From CAZGNZ01 sp964527215 (lineage in GTDB: Bacteria; Fidelibacterota; Marinisomatia; SCGC-AAA003-L08; JACNLC01), in assembly GCA_964527215.1 (NCBI GenBank), contig CAZGNZ010000031.1:1-54675 (forward strand): a stretch of 54,675 nucleotides of DNA, read 5' to 3'. Below, in pieces: positions 1-8,871 of the stretch. The notes beneath the pieces were generated by a model. It worked only from the letters and a program-made list of their open reading frames with translations. It was not told the DNA's origin and did no database searches. How positions within the stretch are numbered: the first letter of the stretch is position 1; every line of letters begins with the position of its first letter. The translations under genes were made by a program, and so were the position numbers.

Positions 1-1
1 T

Positions 2-757
2 TTAAAAACAGTAACTTAATTTTTTATATCGCGCGAATTGCTTAAGACGGGCTAAGGTTGAGACAGCCATTGTCTGTGCAGCCAGCAGCACCGACTCGGA
101 TACACTGCTGATGGCATCAAAATAACTCTCATCGATTAAACCGAAAGTAACATTGTAAGCCAGTTGCTGAACGCTGTTCAAAACATTGTTTATCACCAAA
201 TCAAAGGAAGTCACATCTGAGTGGGTTGCATATACTGCAAAGTATGCTCTTACCTTCAGCAGCCCGTCCAACGCGGTTGAAATGTTGGAATCGGCATATA
301 CATTTCCCGCTAACTGGACCGACAGTGATTCCAGTTCTTCAATGGCATCATCAATGTAGATCAGTGCAGACACGTCACTGAAGAAAGCATCTGCATCACT
401 GCAGGCCGACATAATTCCAATATAAGTGTCCTGGGTGACTGCGTTGGGCGGGATATAAACGGAATTTCCATATGTATCCGCTCCTCCGACAACCCCGCCG
501 CCGGCCGCCGTGACATACTGGAAATCCGAGCCTGCCCGTTCAAGTTCAGTGACGGCAGTATCCGGATAAACCTGTATTTGTGACTGCAGATTCTCATTCC
601 AGGGCAGCCAGTTGATTTCATCATACTGCTGCCCTTCCATCGAATGGTCTGCTAGGGATGACCTTGCTGATTCAACCATGGGATTCTGCTCACAAGAAAT
701 CACTACAAGAAGCATCCCAAGGCACATGATTTGGGGAATTTTTAATTTTCTAATCAT
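2..757 (-). CDS. ZU5-like lipoprotein, short paralogue
   Basis: A 251-residue predicted lipoprotein. The first 22 residues form a signal peptide ending in the lipobox VISC, followed by EQNP, so it should be acylated and exported to the envelope. Residues about 80-110 carry GGGVVGG and, further on, IPPNA, a pattern like the ZU5 fold (GG..G...PPGA). It is a paralogue of the next two genes, sharing the SCEQNP start, the I-x-W-L-x-W motif and the central helical part. It lacks the C-terminal 100-odd residues with the HFTRFAW motif seen in both paralogues, so it looks truncated or is a shorter subtype. The ATG at 755-757 is preceded by AGGAG at good spacing. Its function is unknown; a surface sensing or binding role is inference. 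Confidence 0.75.
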   Translation of the reverse strand: MIRKLKIPQIMCLGMLLVVISCEQNPMVESARSSLADHSMEGQQYDEINWLPWNENLQSQIQVYPDTAVTELERAGSDFQYVTAAGGGVVGGADTYGNSVYIPPNAVTQDTYIGIMSACSDADAFFSDVSALIYIDDAIEELESLSVQLAGNVYADSNISTALDGLLKVRAYFAVYATHSDVTSFDLVINNVLNSVQQLAYNVTFGLIDESYFDAISSVSESVLLAAQTMAVSTLARLKQFARYKKLSYCF

Positions 758-872
758 AACTTTCTCCTAACACTCTTCCATTCAAAACAATCATCTGTTA
801 ATTCTGAACTTCATCCGGCATCCCTCAGGCAAACCGGCTGAGGAAATCCAAAACCGCAGTAATTGATTTTTA

Positions 873-2045
873 TCAATCACCCTGTTCATTACCCAGCAAG
901 CCCCAGGCAAACCGGGTAAAGTGATCGATATCAAATGTAATTTCTCTGTCAGTGGTATTGATATAGAAATTCTCGATCGGAATCCAGGTTTCCCCCTCAT
1001 CCATACTGTAAAAGGTGATCACACTGACATCGTCATCATCATCCAGATCCAATGACTCATAGGGAAGTGTCACACTTACATTACATTCAAACTGCGTGTC
1101 CGGCAGGAAATCAACTTCCGCGGTTGGATTGACAAATTCAGGCATTGCATCCTTTGCAAGTTCCCATGCAATCCGATATCTTCTTATGGCTTCTTTGTAT
1201 TGAAACCATTCAATTCCATAATTCAAAAAATCGGCGTCAAGGGACCCAAAAAGTTCATCCCCCGCTGCAAGCTTCGTGTAGGCCCGGTTAACCAGTCTCT
1301 GATTTGATACGGGTCTGCTGTCTGCATACTCTACGGTTGTTGCTGCAAGCTGGCGGCTTGCTTCTGTAATCAGACCGCACACTTCCTGAAGCTGCGGAAG
1401 GATGTCAGCATTCTCACCGCTAGCCAGAAGATACATAGCTATATCATAGATGATACCAACTACTTCGTTTCTCGAATCGCTGAAAACAAGGGGCTCCACC
1501 ATTACTGAATACACCACATAATAAATACGAACACCTACTATATTTTCAATAACGGTTTGAAGATCATTCATCAGCTGGGAGTCATCCATCACACCGGGGT
1601 TCGCCATCAGACCGGTCAGGATAGCGGTACTCTCGTCAATCATACCAATGAGTCCCTGCTGGTGGTTCTCATCATAAAAACCTTCAATAATGTTGTTGGT
1701 CACCTGTACAGCAAACCAGCCATCTTCCTGAATGGCATTCGGAGGTACCGCGCATCTGTTATTCCAGGTGGGATCGCCTCCGACCACCCCCCCGGCTTCC
1801 GCTGTGATTAATTCAAATGTGCTGCCTGCTCTTTTCATGGAAGGCATTCCGCTGGCTGGATCCATTCCCCTGATTTCCGCGAGAAATTCCGGCTTCCATG
1901 AGACCCAGGTGATTTCATCCGCCGGGATTCCGATATTCGCTGCCGGATCGGACTCTGCAGAGTTTATCGGATTTTGTTCACAGGAGACCAATGCCAGTAT
2001 AATCCCCAGTAACAAGATTTGGGTTATTTTTAGTGTTCCTTTCAT
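873..2045 (-). CDS. ZU5-like lipoprotein paralogue 2
   Basis: About 390 residues. The signal peptide ends in the lipobox LVSC followed by EQNPINS. The start is chosen at the ATG ending at 2045 because GGAGG lies five bases upstream; a TTG 15 bases earlier would put the ribosome site inside the gene. After the signal come IPADEITW and GGVVGG, then VPPNAI, the ZU5-like pattern. A long alpha-helical middle follows. The C-terminus has an Asp-rich stretch (DLDDDDD), an EGETWIPIENF motif and FDIDHFTRFAWGL, the ending typical of ZU5-type bacterial proteins. It is a close paralogue of the gene at 2087-3256 (same domain order, nearly the same length). Only 41 bases separate the two, so co-transcription is likely. 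No enzymatic motif is visible. Confidence 0.8.
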   Translation of the reverse strand: MKGTLKITQILLLGIILALVSCEQNPINSAESDPAANIGIPADEITWVSWKPEFLAEIRGMDPASGMPSMKRAGSTFELITAEAGGVVGGDPTWNNRCAVPPNAIQEDGWFAVQVTNNIIEGFYDENHQQGLIGMIDESTAILTGLMANPGVMDDSQLMNDLQTVIENIVGVRIYYVVYSVMVEPLVFSDSRNEVVGIIYDIAMYLLASGENADILPQLQEVCGLITEASRQLAATTVEYADSRPVSNQRLVNRAYTKLAAGDELFGSLDADFLNYGIEWFQYKEAIRRYRIAWELAKDAMPEFVNPTAEVDFLPDTQFECNVSVTLPYESLDLDDDDDVSVITFYSMDEGETWIPIENFYINTTDREITFDIDHFTRFAWGLLGNEQGD

Positions 2046-2086
2046 CATTACCTCCATCAATTCTTACGTGCGAAAACTTAATCAAA

Positions 2087-3256
2087 TCAGTTTTCTAAAT
2101 CTCCCCCCGTCAACCCCCAGGCAAACCTGGTAAAGTGATCAATTTCGAATATAACCAATTCATCGGCGGTGTTAATCTCAAAGTTTTCAATGGGTATCCA
2201 GGTTTCACCTTCATCAGGACTGTGATAGGGATTAAATTCGAATTCCGAACCTTCCGGCAGCTCCAGATCCTTATAGCTCAGTGTGACCGTGACATTGCAC
2301 TCAAACTGCGTTCCGGGAAGCAAATCAATTTCCGCACTCGGCTGTATTTGCCCCGGCATTGCAGCCATTGCTTTTTTCCAGGCTGATTTATATTTTTTTA
2401 CTGCATTTTTATAATCATACCATTCGACATCATACTCAATGAAGTCGTCATGCTGGGTTTCAAAATATTCGTTACCCAAATCTATGTACGAATATGCATC
2501 ATCTATCTTGCCTTGATTTGCATCAGGGATGGTCTCAGCATAATATATGGTGTTCAGCGTAAGGATGCGGCATGCATCCGTGACCAGATTGCATACTTCC
2601 CTGAGCGACGGCAGAATGGAAACATTTCCATCATTTTCCAGAGTCTCCAATGCAAGATTTGTGATTTTCTTTGATATTTTGGTTTCAGATTTCTGGAAGA
2701 CCTTGTCTTCAACCATGATTGCATATACCGCATAGTAAATTCGAATGCTTTCCGTGTTTTCAAGGACAGTTTGAATTTCTTCCGCCACTTCTGATTCATC
2801 CTGTACTTCAGGAATTGAAAGCAGATCAGTTAAGATCTCAATACTTTCATCGATCATCGCAGTCAGTGTCTGATTCAGCTCGATGTTAAAAAAGCCGTCG
2901 GCATTCGGATCAGTGACCTGAAGTGCAAACCAGGTATCTTCAAGAATGGCGTTTGGCGGAATGGTACACCTGTTGTCAAAAGCCTGACCTCCGCCTATCT
3001 CCCCGCCTTGATTGGCTTCAATGAGATCAAACTCACTCTCTCTTTTCTCAAGCGAGGGCATTCCGGTGACAGAATCAATCCCTCTTAACTCAGCCTGACG
3101 TTCCGGCTTCCATGACAGCCAAGTGATTTCATCTGCGGGAATTCCAATATCCGGGGCAGAAGGTTCTGCTGCCGGAGTCATCGAATTGATTGGATTTTGT
3201 TCACAGGATATAATGAATGCAAGAACCAAAACGGTGATAACATTCGTGAACCTCAT
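2087..3256 (-). CDS. ZU5-like lipoprotein paralogue 3
   Basis: About 389 residues. The start at the ATG ending at 3256 is preceded by a GGGGGG tract at proper spacing. The longer upstream reading would place 23 non-hydrophobic residues before the signal peptide, so it is rejected. The signal ends in the lipobox IISC followed by EQNPINS. Then come IPADEITWLSWKPE, a GGEIGGG and TIPPNAI ZU5-like pattern, helices, an acidic segment, and the EGETWIPIENF and IDHFTRFAWGL C-terminal motifs shared with paralogue 2. It lies 69 bases downstream of the TPR gene on the same strand, so the TPR protein and the lipoproteins may form one unit. Three divergent copies in tandem imply expansion under selection. 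Ligand and role are unknown. Confidence 0.8.
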   Translation of the reverse strand: MRFTNVITVLVLAFIISCEQNPINSMTPAAEPSAPDIGIPADEITWLSWKPERQAELRGIDSVTGMPSLEKRESEFDLIEANQGGEIGGGQAFDNRCTIPPNAILEDTWFALQVTDPNADGFFNIELNQTLTAMIDESIEILTDLLSIPEVQDESEVAEEIQTVLENTESIRIYYAVYAIMVEDKVFQKSETKISKKITNLALETLENDGNVSILPSLREVCNLVTDACRILTLNTIYYAETIPDANQGKIDDAYSYIDLGNEYFETQHDDFIEYDVEWYDYKNAVKKYKSAWKKAMAAMPGQIQPSAEIDLLPGTQFECNVTVTLSYKDLELPEGSEFEFNPYHSPDEGETWIPIENFEINTADELVIFEIDHFTRFAWGLTGGDLEN

Positions 3257-3325
3257 TATAGTTGCCCCCCTAAAAACTCTGTAAAAAATTTGTTGCCGGT
3301 CCATGCCCTTGTTTGCTGATTTCAT

Positions 3326-4573
3326 TCAGTATGCTGAAATTTCAGATAAAATCTCACTCACTGTCTCAATCTTTTTTTTTGCCTTGATAATTTGAAAGCA
3401 TTTTAAAGCCGAATGCATATTCTCAGCAGCCCTGATGCTGTCACCCATGTTCCGATAGCACAGGGCGGCTTCAAAATGGGCTTCACCCAGGTTCATCTGA
3501 GCTGAATGGTTCTGATTTATTCGAATACTGTTCTTGAAATAGGTTTCTGCCAGTTTGTACCGGTTGGTTTCCCTGTTGATCATCCCGAAAATTTTGTACA
3601 CGTCCGCAAGACTCATCTGATCATTAAAATCTGTAAAAATCTGAAAGCTGGAAGTTGCCAGGGCAGTACTGGTGTTGTAATCACCCTTCCTGCATAGAAT
3701 CTCGGCTTTCTCCAAATATGACAAACCTTTGGAATACAGATTGTTTGTGTCTTCGGCACATTTGAGACTCAAATCCAGATAGGTTAAGGCATGATCAAAT
3801 TCATTTTTAAATTTATAGGCGATCGCCATGTTATGGTAAACATCTGCCAACAATTTAGAATCAGACTGTTTGTCAAGAACGTCAATGATTTCTTCGTTGT
3901 TTTCGATTGATTTCTGATATTCCCCGATAATCAGATAATGATTGGCAAGATTATAGGACGTTTTCAGGTATATATTTCTCATGCCGTTTTCTTTGCTGAT
4001 CTTTTTTGCAGCAACCAGGAATGCTTCTCCTTTTGTTACTTTCCCGCTCTCCATCCAGGCAATGCCCAATGAATTATAAGCCTTTGCAATACCCGCATTA
4101 TCACCCAGTCTTTGATACCATCCCAAGCTCTGAGCATATTTCTTTCGCGCTCTGATCATATCCGTTTGGTAGAAGGCAATATCCCCAAGCATGAGATGGG
4201 ATTGGGCCAGCAGGTGTCCGCTGGAGGCCTTCACATAATGCCGCATGATAAGGCTCAGCAGCTTCTTGCTTTTCTCCAGTTCATTTTTATTCAGGGATAT
4301 CCGTGCCAGTTCAACAAGAAGCGCGGCATAATTGGGTTTGTCCAGATATCTGGAGGAATTGTGGACAATAGTATCAAAATCGATTTCCCGGAATACGGCA
4401 GGTTTGTCAACATCAGGCAGTTTGTCATCAGATGATTTCATCCAGCTTCTGTTGAGATATTCATCCCTCTGCTTGCGGGTCGCGTTCATATACTGCTCAA
4501 ACTCCGTCCCGCACCGCTCACATGCTGCGTTAAAAATTTCTGAAATGAACTGCTGTTTTTTTGCTGTTGACAT
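3326..4573 (-). CDS. Cytoplasmic TPR-repeat protein
   Basis: 415 residues with no signal peptide or membrane segment. From about residue 95 to the end it is built of tetratricopeptide repeats (for example around YNSLGIAWMESG, YHNMAIAYKFKNEFDHA and LAETYFKNSIRINQN), in the style of Rap/MalT-type sensors or scaffold proteins. The N-terminal 40 residues carry an ERCGTEF segment and a basic patch; no DNA-binding fold is recognisable. It is the first gene of the minus-strand group that runs into the lipoproteins and is followed upstream by two-component genes. TPR proteins act as protein-protein adaptors, so a link between the kinases and the lipoproteins is possible but unproven. No output domain is seen. 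Confidence 0.8.
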   Translation of the reverse strand: MSTAKKQQFISEIFNAACERCGTEFEQYMNATRKQRDEYLNRSWMKSSDDKLPDVDKPAVFREIDFDTIVHNSSRYLDKPNYAALLVELARISLNKNELEKSKKLLSLIMRHYVKASSGHLLAQSHLMLGDIAFYQTDMIRARKKYAQSLGWYQRLGDNAGIAKAYNSLGIAWMESGKVTKGEAFLVAAKKISKENGMRNIYLKTSYNLANHYLIIGEYQKSIENNEEIIDVLDKQSDSKLLADVYHNMAIAYKFKNEFDHALTYLDLSLKCAEDTNNLYSKGLSYLEKAEILCRKGDYNTSTALATSSFQIFTDFNDQMSLADVYKIFGMINRETNRYKLAETYFKNSIRINQNHSAQMNLGEAHFEAALCYRNMGDSIRAAENMHSALKCFQIIKAKKKIETVSEILSEISAY

Positions 4574-4932
4574 CCCTGATTTTAATTTAGTTCATATCAT
4601 TATCTGATATTTAAGATGATGAAGTCGGTTTGCGTATCTTCCAGCCACTATGTCAAATATAGTGCCGATAATATTCTAAATTCCTAATACTGATAAATGG
4701 TATTTCAAAATTGAATGCGATGCAGAAGCCGAAAATGGGATTAGATAAATACCGGTTGTTATTATTACTGTTACAATAAATTACAATTGAATATAGATTT
4801 ATAGACTATTAAAGAAAAAGCGAAACTGATTTTCTTTTCACAATTCTCACATAAATGATGATAAATATAAATGGGTATATAACCCATTGCTGGGGCAAAT
4901 GACCCGGCCAATTGACCCATAATGACTTTTGT
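4574..4932. other. Gene-free gap, AT-rich
   Basis: 359 AT-rich bases between the TPR gene and the kinase-like gene, both on the minus strand. No ORF with coding character is seen. Positions 4871-4886 contain an inverted repeat (ATGGGT and ACCCAT around a short AT loop) that could be a weak terminator for the kinase-like gene. The promoter of the TPR gene should lie here, but no convincing -35/-10 pair was found. Confidence 0.5.
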
Positions 4933-5613
4933 CTATGGAAGCAGTGTCACGTTAATTTCAATGATTTTATCAACTTGTGAGGAGACATTCAGATGTTTGC
5001 TTATGGTATTTTGTGCTTTAATAATAATATTTAATAGATTTTGCAGTTTTTGCTTTTCTTTTATCCCCGCCAAATTTTCGTCCGAGGCTTCCTCGCTGAG
5101 GTCTTCCAGCAGCAGGTCAATGATGATGTTTGAAGAGCTTTCTCCCCTATCAATTGATATTTTTAATTGCGGTTTACGAAATACCTGCGGGGCCATCTGC
5201 GACAAATGATAGATCAGGATCTGGAACAGTGCCGGGTCGATAAATCCCACTGCCTGCTGTAGTTTTTTTTCAATAATGATTCGTATTTCCGAAAACAGGT
5301 CATTTGATTTGAAAAAATCTATCGAGGATTCGATCACGGGAATTACATCCTGCTCCTTAAACCTGGTTTTGGTCGGAAACATATGCCAAAGCTGCTTTAT
5401 GTATTCCCGCAACTCCGTGATTGTATGGCCGATTTCACTGATATGCCGATTAATGCCGCTGATATCCCCTTCTTCAGCAGATAACTCAAGCATCTGCTGA
5501 TGAACCGAAATAGAGGTGAGCAGATTGTTCAGTTTGTGCGCGGTATGATGTGTCACGGCAAGCCGGTCAAAATCGGAAAGCCGGGTGTAAAATTGATTAA
5601 CTGATTTATCCAT
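4933..5613 (-). CDS. Histidine-kinase-like phosphotransfer protein
   Basis: 226 residues, predicted soluble. Residues about 15-90 form a dimerisation/phosphoacceptor helical hairpin with a clear H-box (HTAHKLNNLLTSI, candidate phospho-His at residue 26). The rest should be the ATPase half, but I see no N-box Asn and no DxGxG or GxGxG loop; at the N-box position the sequence reads YHLSQM. This is the architecture of ChpT-type histidine phosphotransferases (DHp plus a degenerate catalytic domain), known from Alphaproteobacteria. It lies next to an NtrC-type regulator on the same strand and a divergent hybrid kinase, so a phosphorelay from the kinase's receiver through this protein to the regulator is a natural inference. 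The alternative is a diverged but still active kinase. Confidence 0.7.
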   Translation of the reverse strand: MDKSVNQFYTRLSDFDRLAVTHHTAHKLNNLLTSISVHQQMLELSAEEGDISGINRHISEIGHTITELREYIKQLWHMFPTKTRFKEQDVIPVIESSIDFFKSNDLFSEIRIIIEKKLQQAVGFIDPALFQILIYHLSQMAPQVFRKPQLKISIDRGESSSNIIIDLLLEDLSEEASDENLAGIKEKQKLQNLLNIIIKAQNTISKHLNVSSQVDKIIEINVTLLP

Positions 5614-5630
5614 GATTTTCTTCTGATGCT

Positions 5631-5764
5631 ATGATGTTACCGCCGGCTGCGGGGTTCTTCCGAAGGAACGAGTATCTGTTTTCGCCGCCACGCCAAATGG
5701 CTGATTTTCAACAAGCGGCAAGAAATTCACCCGATCACACTGGTTCACCTCTGGCGGAAAAAAG
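5631..5764. repeat. Degenerate copy of the dispersed palindromic repeat
   Basis: Between the regulator and the kinase-like gene. It contains CGCCGCCACGCCAAATGGC, then TTTTCAACAAGCGGCAAG and a CACCCGATCACACTGG segment. These match, with changes, the repeat copies at 38214-38392 and 46503-46680. It is a decayed member of that family. Confidence 0.6.
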
Positions 5765-7189
5765 TCAGCGCTCCTTGCTTTCTCTGATTTTCTTGATGCG
5801 GTATTTCATCTTGTCTCTTGAAATCCCGACCAATGCGGCAGCCCTGGTAATATTCCCATCGGTTTTCCGCATGGCCTTTTCCAAAATTTCCCGTTCAATA
5901 TCGGGCAGCGAGATTCCCGAATCGGGGAGATCACCCAAGACCAGTTTTCCGTCTTTCAGGATTTCCCTGTTCTCTTCCTGCCGTGTCATATTTATCAATG
6001 AGAGACTGTCCTTATGAAGGATGTTCGATTTTTCAAAAAGAACCGACCGCTCAATGGTATTTTTCAGTTCCCGAACATTTCCCGGCCACAGATGGTTCAG
6101 CAGCGTATCCCTGTAGTCATTGCTGAAACTGGAAATTTTCTTGTTGAACTCCTTATTGTAAACGGCAATGAAATAGTCCGTGATCAGAAGGATATCCTCT
6201 GCTCTGTCTCGAAAGGGCGGCAAATAGACTTCGGCAACATTCAGTCGATAAAACAAGTCTCTTCTGAACTGGTTTTCCTGAACCATTAATATCAAATCCT
6301 TCGAGGTGGCACTGACAATTCTTACATCAACTTTGTGCTCCTCCGTTCCCCCCAGGCGTCTTACTTTTTTTTCATCCAGCACTTTCAGCAGCTTGGCCTG
6401 CAAATCCAAGGGCAGATCCCCAATTTCATCCAGGAAGATGGTCCCTTCATGGGCAATTTCGACAAGGCCCTTTTTCATCTTTCGGGCTGACGTAAATGCA
6501 CCTGATTCATATCCGAACAGTTCGGACTCCAGGAGTGATTTCTGAATCGCGGAACAGTTTATTTCCACAAACGGCTTTAATGAGCGGTCACTGCTTGAAT
6601 GAATTTCACGAGCGAGAAGGCCCTTTCCGGTTCCGGTTTCACCCGTAATCAGGATGGTTGTATTGGATGAAATTGAAATATCCTGAATAAAATTATAAAT
6701 CTTATTCATCGCAGGACTTTTTCCGATGAACTTTCCAAATCCGGTTGGCAGCTCGGTGGCAATCTGGGTTGCCATCTGCCCCCGGTAATATTCATGAAGC
6801 GTATTTCGAATGACCTTTATCAGCCGAACGATGTTAAAGGGTTTGGTTATAAAATCAATGGCACCCAGCTTCACCGCCCGAACGGCAGAGTCAATATCAG
6901 CAAATCCCGTCATCATGATTACGGGAATATCTTCCCGAATCGACTTGATTTTATGGAGCATCTCCAACCCGTCCATGCCCGGCAGCCTTAAATCCAGCAG
7001 CACCAGATCCGGCCAGGTTTTCTGAAAGGTCTTCAGAGCCGTTTCTGCATTTTCATATGTCTGAACAAGGTATTTCTGGTTCGTCAGTGTTTCATAAAGC
7101 AGCGATGTAACTATTTCATCATCGTCCACCACCGCAATACAGCAGGGGTCGGGCAGGCTGTACCCAGGACCTGGATTGTATAGATTCAT
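5765..7189 (-). CDS. NtrC-family response regulator
   Basis: 474 residues in three domains. A receiver domain spans about 15-130, with the acidic pocket VVDDDE, phospho-acceptor Asp66 and Lys116. A sigma-54-type AAA+ domain spans about 150-385, with Walker A GETGTGKG at 183-190, the loop GAFTSA at 230-235 in place of GAFTGA, Walker B IFLDEIGDL and a downstream FRRDLFYRLNV region. A Fis-type helix-turn-helix lies at the C-terminus (GNITRAAALVGISRDKMKYRI). Such proteins remodel sigma-54 RNA polymerase at distant promoters. The Gly-to-Ser change sits in the sigma-54 contact loop and may alter that contact. AGGA precedes the ATG. It is divergent from the PAS hybrid kinase and on the same strand as the kinase-like protein, which are its likely partners. 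Confidence 0.92.
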   Translation of the reverse strand: MNLYNPGPGYSLPDPCCIAVVDDDEIVTSLLYETLTNQKYLVQTYENAETALKTFQKTWPDLVLLDLRLPGMDGLEMLHKIKSIREDIPVIMMTGFADIDSAVRAVKLGAIDFITKPFNIVRLIKVIRNTLHEYYRGQMATQIATELPTGFGKFIGKSPAMNKIYNFIQDISISSNTTILITGETGTGKGLLAREIHSSSDRSLKPFVEINCSAIQKSLLESELFGYESGAFTSARKMKKGLVEIAHEGTIFLDEIGDLPLDLQAKLLKVLDEKKVRRLGGTEEHKVDVRIVSATSKDLILMVQENQFRRDLFYRLNVAEVYLPPFRDRAEDILLITDYFIAVYNKEFNKKISSFSNDYRDTLLNHLWPGNVRELKNTIERSVLFEKSNILHKDSLSLINMTRQEENREILKDGKLVLGDLPDSGISLPDIEREILEKAMRKTDGNITRAAALVGISRDKMKYRIKKIRESKER

Positions 7190-7305
7190 AATGCAGTCCT
7201 GTCGTAAATCTCAATTATAAATGTAACAAGTGAATTTAATAAGGGAAACCGGTCTTTTCATACTGTTTGGATAGGTAATACACGATAATTTGAGGTTCAG
7301 GCATC

Positions 7306-7319
7306 ATGCACAGGTGCAT
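7306..7319. promoter_or_regulatory. Perfect inverted repeat in divergent promoter region
   Basis: ATGCAC-AG-GTGCAT lies between the divergent regulator and hybrid-kinase genes, just upstream of the kinase promoter. It is a candidate operator for a dimeric regulator; binding is not shown. Confidence 0.3.
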
Positions 7320-7336
7320 CAGCAGTCCCTAAACCC

Positions 7337-7366
7337 TTGCAGAACTGCCGATTTTTGTAATAATAT
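7337..7366 (+). promoter_or_regulatory. Sigma-70-like promoter of the hybrid kinase
   Basis: TTGCAG, an 18-base spacer and TAATAT. The predicted start of transcription is about 30 bases before the kinase ATG. The same TTGCAG/TAATAT pairing occurs upstream of ccmE. Confidence 0.45.
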
Positions 7367-7404
7367 CCCATCAATATTCATTCATCAAACCTGAAACGAA
7401 GGCA

Positions 7405-8871
7405 ATGCATAATTTCAAACTCAGTCATCTGGTTTATCATTTGAATGATATCATCTGTGCATGTGATACGGACTATTCGATCAAAGATTTCAACGATCCC
7501 GCCCGGCTTATTTTTTCCCAAGGTGCCGAATTAATAGATGCCAAATGCTATCAGATTTTCAGGGACAGGTCAGCACCCTGTCCTGACTGCCCTTTGCAGT
7601 CCACAAAACTGACCGGACATATTATTCCAGTCAATTATTACGACACTCGGCTGAATTTATACTTTCAGGAACATCTGGAGCCGATCCCTGACGAAAAAGG
7701 TGAAATAGAAGGCTTTATATTAATTGTAAGAAATATTACCGAACTCAAAGAAATCGAGGATAAATCCGCAAAAGCCAAGAAAATGGCCGCAATCGGGAGA
7801 ATCAGCTCCGGGATTGCCCATGATTTTAACAATGTCCTGACCGGTGTTCAGGGACAGATCGAGTTAATGAAGTTTGAAATTGAAGATCCATCGATTCTTG
7901 ATCGACTGAAAATGATCGAACTGGCAGTACAGACGGGTGTCTCAACCATTCGCAGGATGAAAGAGTTTACGCGGGACAAGGAGGGTCAGCCTTTTGAACT
8001 GGTCAATCTGAATTCTGTTCTGGAAGCTGTCATTGACCTTTGCCTGCCGCGCACCCAGGAGCTGCTGGATAAAAACGGTGTCCAGATTGAATTCAAGTGC
8101 GATATCCCTGAAGATTTGACAATCACCGGATCAAGAGCTGAACTGTACAATGCCTTTACGAATATTATTTTCAACAGCATTGATGCGATGCCGTTGGGCG
8201 GCGTTATCAGCATTTCCGCAATACATTCAGTTGATACCTGCATTCTGACATTCACAGACACGGGTATCGGGATGACGGATGAAACTCTGGAGCGGGTTTT
8301 TGATCCGTTTTTCACAACAAAAGGCGTCAAGGGAACCGGGCTGGGGTTGAGCGAGGCTTTTGGCGTCATCAACCGGCACAACGGTAAAATTTCAATGAGC
8401 AGTGAACCGGGAAAAGGAAGCATCACCGAGATAATCCTGCCAATAGACCGTCCCCCGGAGGTACCCAAGCCAAAATCAAAAATCGCGAAAATACGAAAAC
8501 TGAAAATTCTCACAGTTGATGATTCGGGATATGTCTTGGATGTAATCAAGGATCTGCTGATTAAGCTTGGTAATGAAGTTCATGCCTATCTCTCAGCTGA
8601 AAAAGCATTGGAAGTATACAGTAAAAATGATTTTGACATGGTGATTACCGACTATGGCATGCCGGAGATGAGTGGTGATGTATTCGCAGCAAAAATTCGG
8701 GAAATGAATCCCCATGCCGTCATTGTCCTGTTATCCGGCTGGGTCGCAGGCGATGAAGATGAAGAAATCTCGATGGATTGCTTTGACCTTGTTATCACCA
8801 AGCCGTTTACGCTTCCGGAAATTAAAAAACTGATTTCTGATGCGGTCGAAATTATTGATGCGGAAAATTGA
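7405..8871 (+). CDS. PAS hybrid sensor histidine kinase
   Basis: 488 residues, no membrane segment. The N-terminal PAS domain (about 1-115) has a Cys-rich loop: KCYQIF followed by APCPDCPL (Cys48, 59, 62). This pattern recurs in cytosolic PAS domains that may bind a metal or sense redox; that is inference. The HisKA H-box AHDFNN places phospho-His at residue 139. The HATPase domain shows FNSIDAM, DTGIGM, VFDPFFTTK and GTGLGL, so it should be active. A C-terminal receiver domain (about 368-485) has VDDSG and acceptor Asp416 in TDYGMPEMSG. The built-in receiver calls for a separate phosphotransfer protein, and the ChpT-like gene at 4933-5613 fits. It is divergently transcribed from the NtrC-type regulator. 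Confidence 0.93.
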   Translation: MHNFKLSHLVYHLNDIICACDTDYSIKDFNDPARLIFSQGAELIDAKCYQIFRDRSAPCPDCPLQSTKLTGHIIPVNYYDTRLNLYFQEHLEPIPDEKGEIEGFILIVRNITELKEIEDKSAKAKKMAAIGRISSGIAHDFNNVLTGVQGQIELMKFEIEDPSILDRLKMIELAVQTGVSTIRRMKEFTRDKEGQPFELVNLNSVLEAVIDLCLPRTQELLDKNGVQIEFKCDIPEDLTITGSRAELYNAFTNIIFNSIDAMPLGGVISISAIHSVDTCILTFTDTGIGMTDETLERVFDPFFTTKGVKGTGLGLSEAFGVINRHNGKISMSSEPGKGSITEIILPIDRPPEVPKPKSKIAKIRKLKILTVDDSGYVLDVIKDLLIKLGNEVHAYLSAEKALEVYSKNDFDMVITDYGMPEMSGDVFAAKIREMNPHAVIVLLSGWVAGDEDEEISMDCFDLVITKPFTLPEIKKLISDAVEIIDAEN

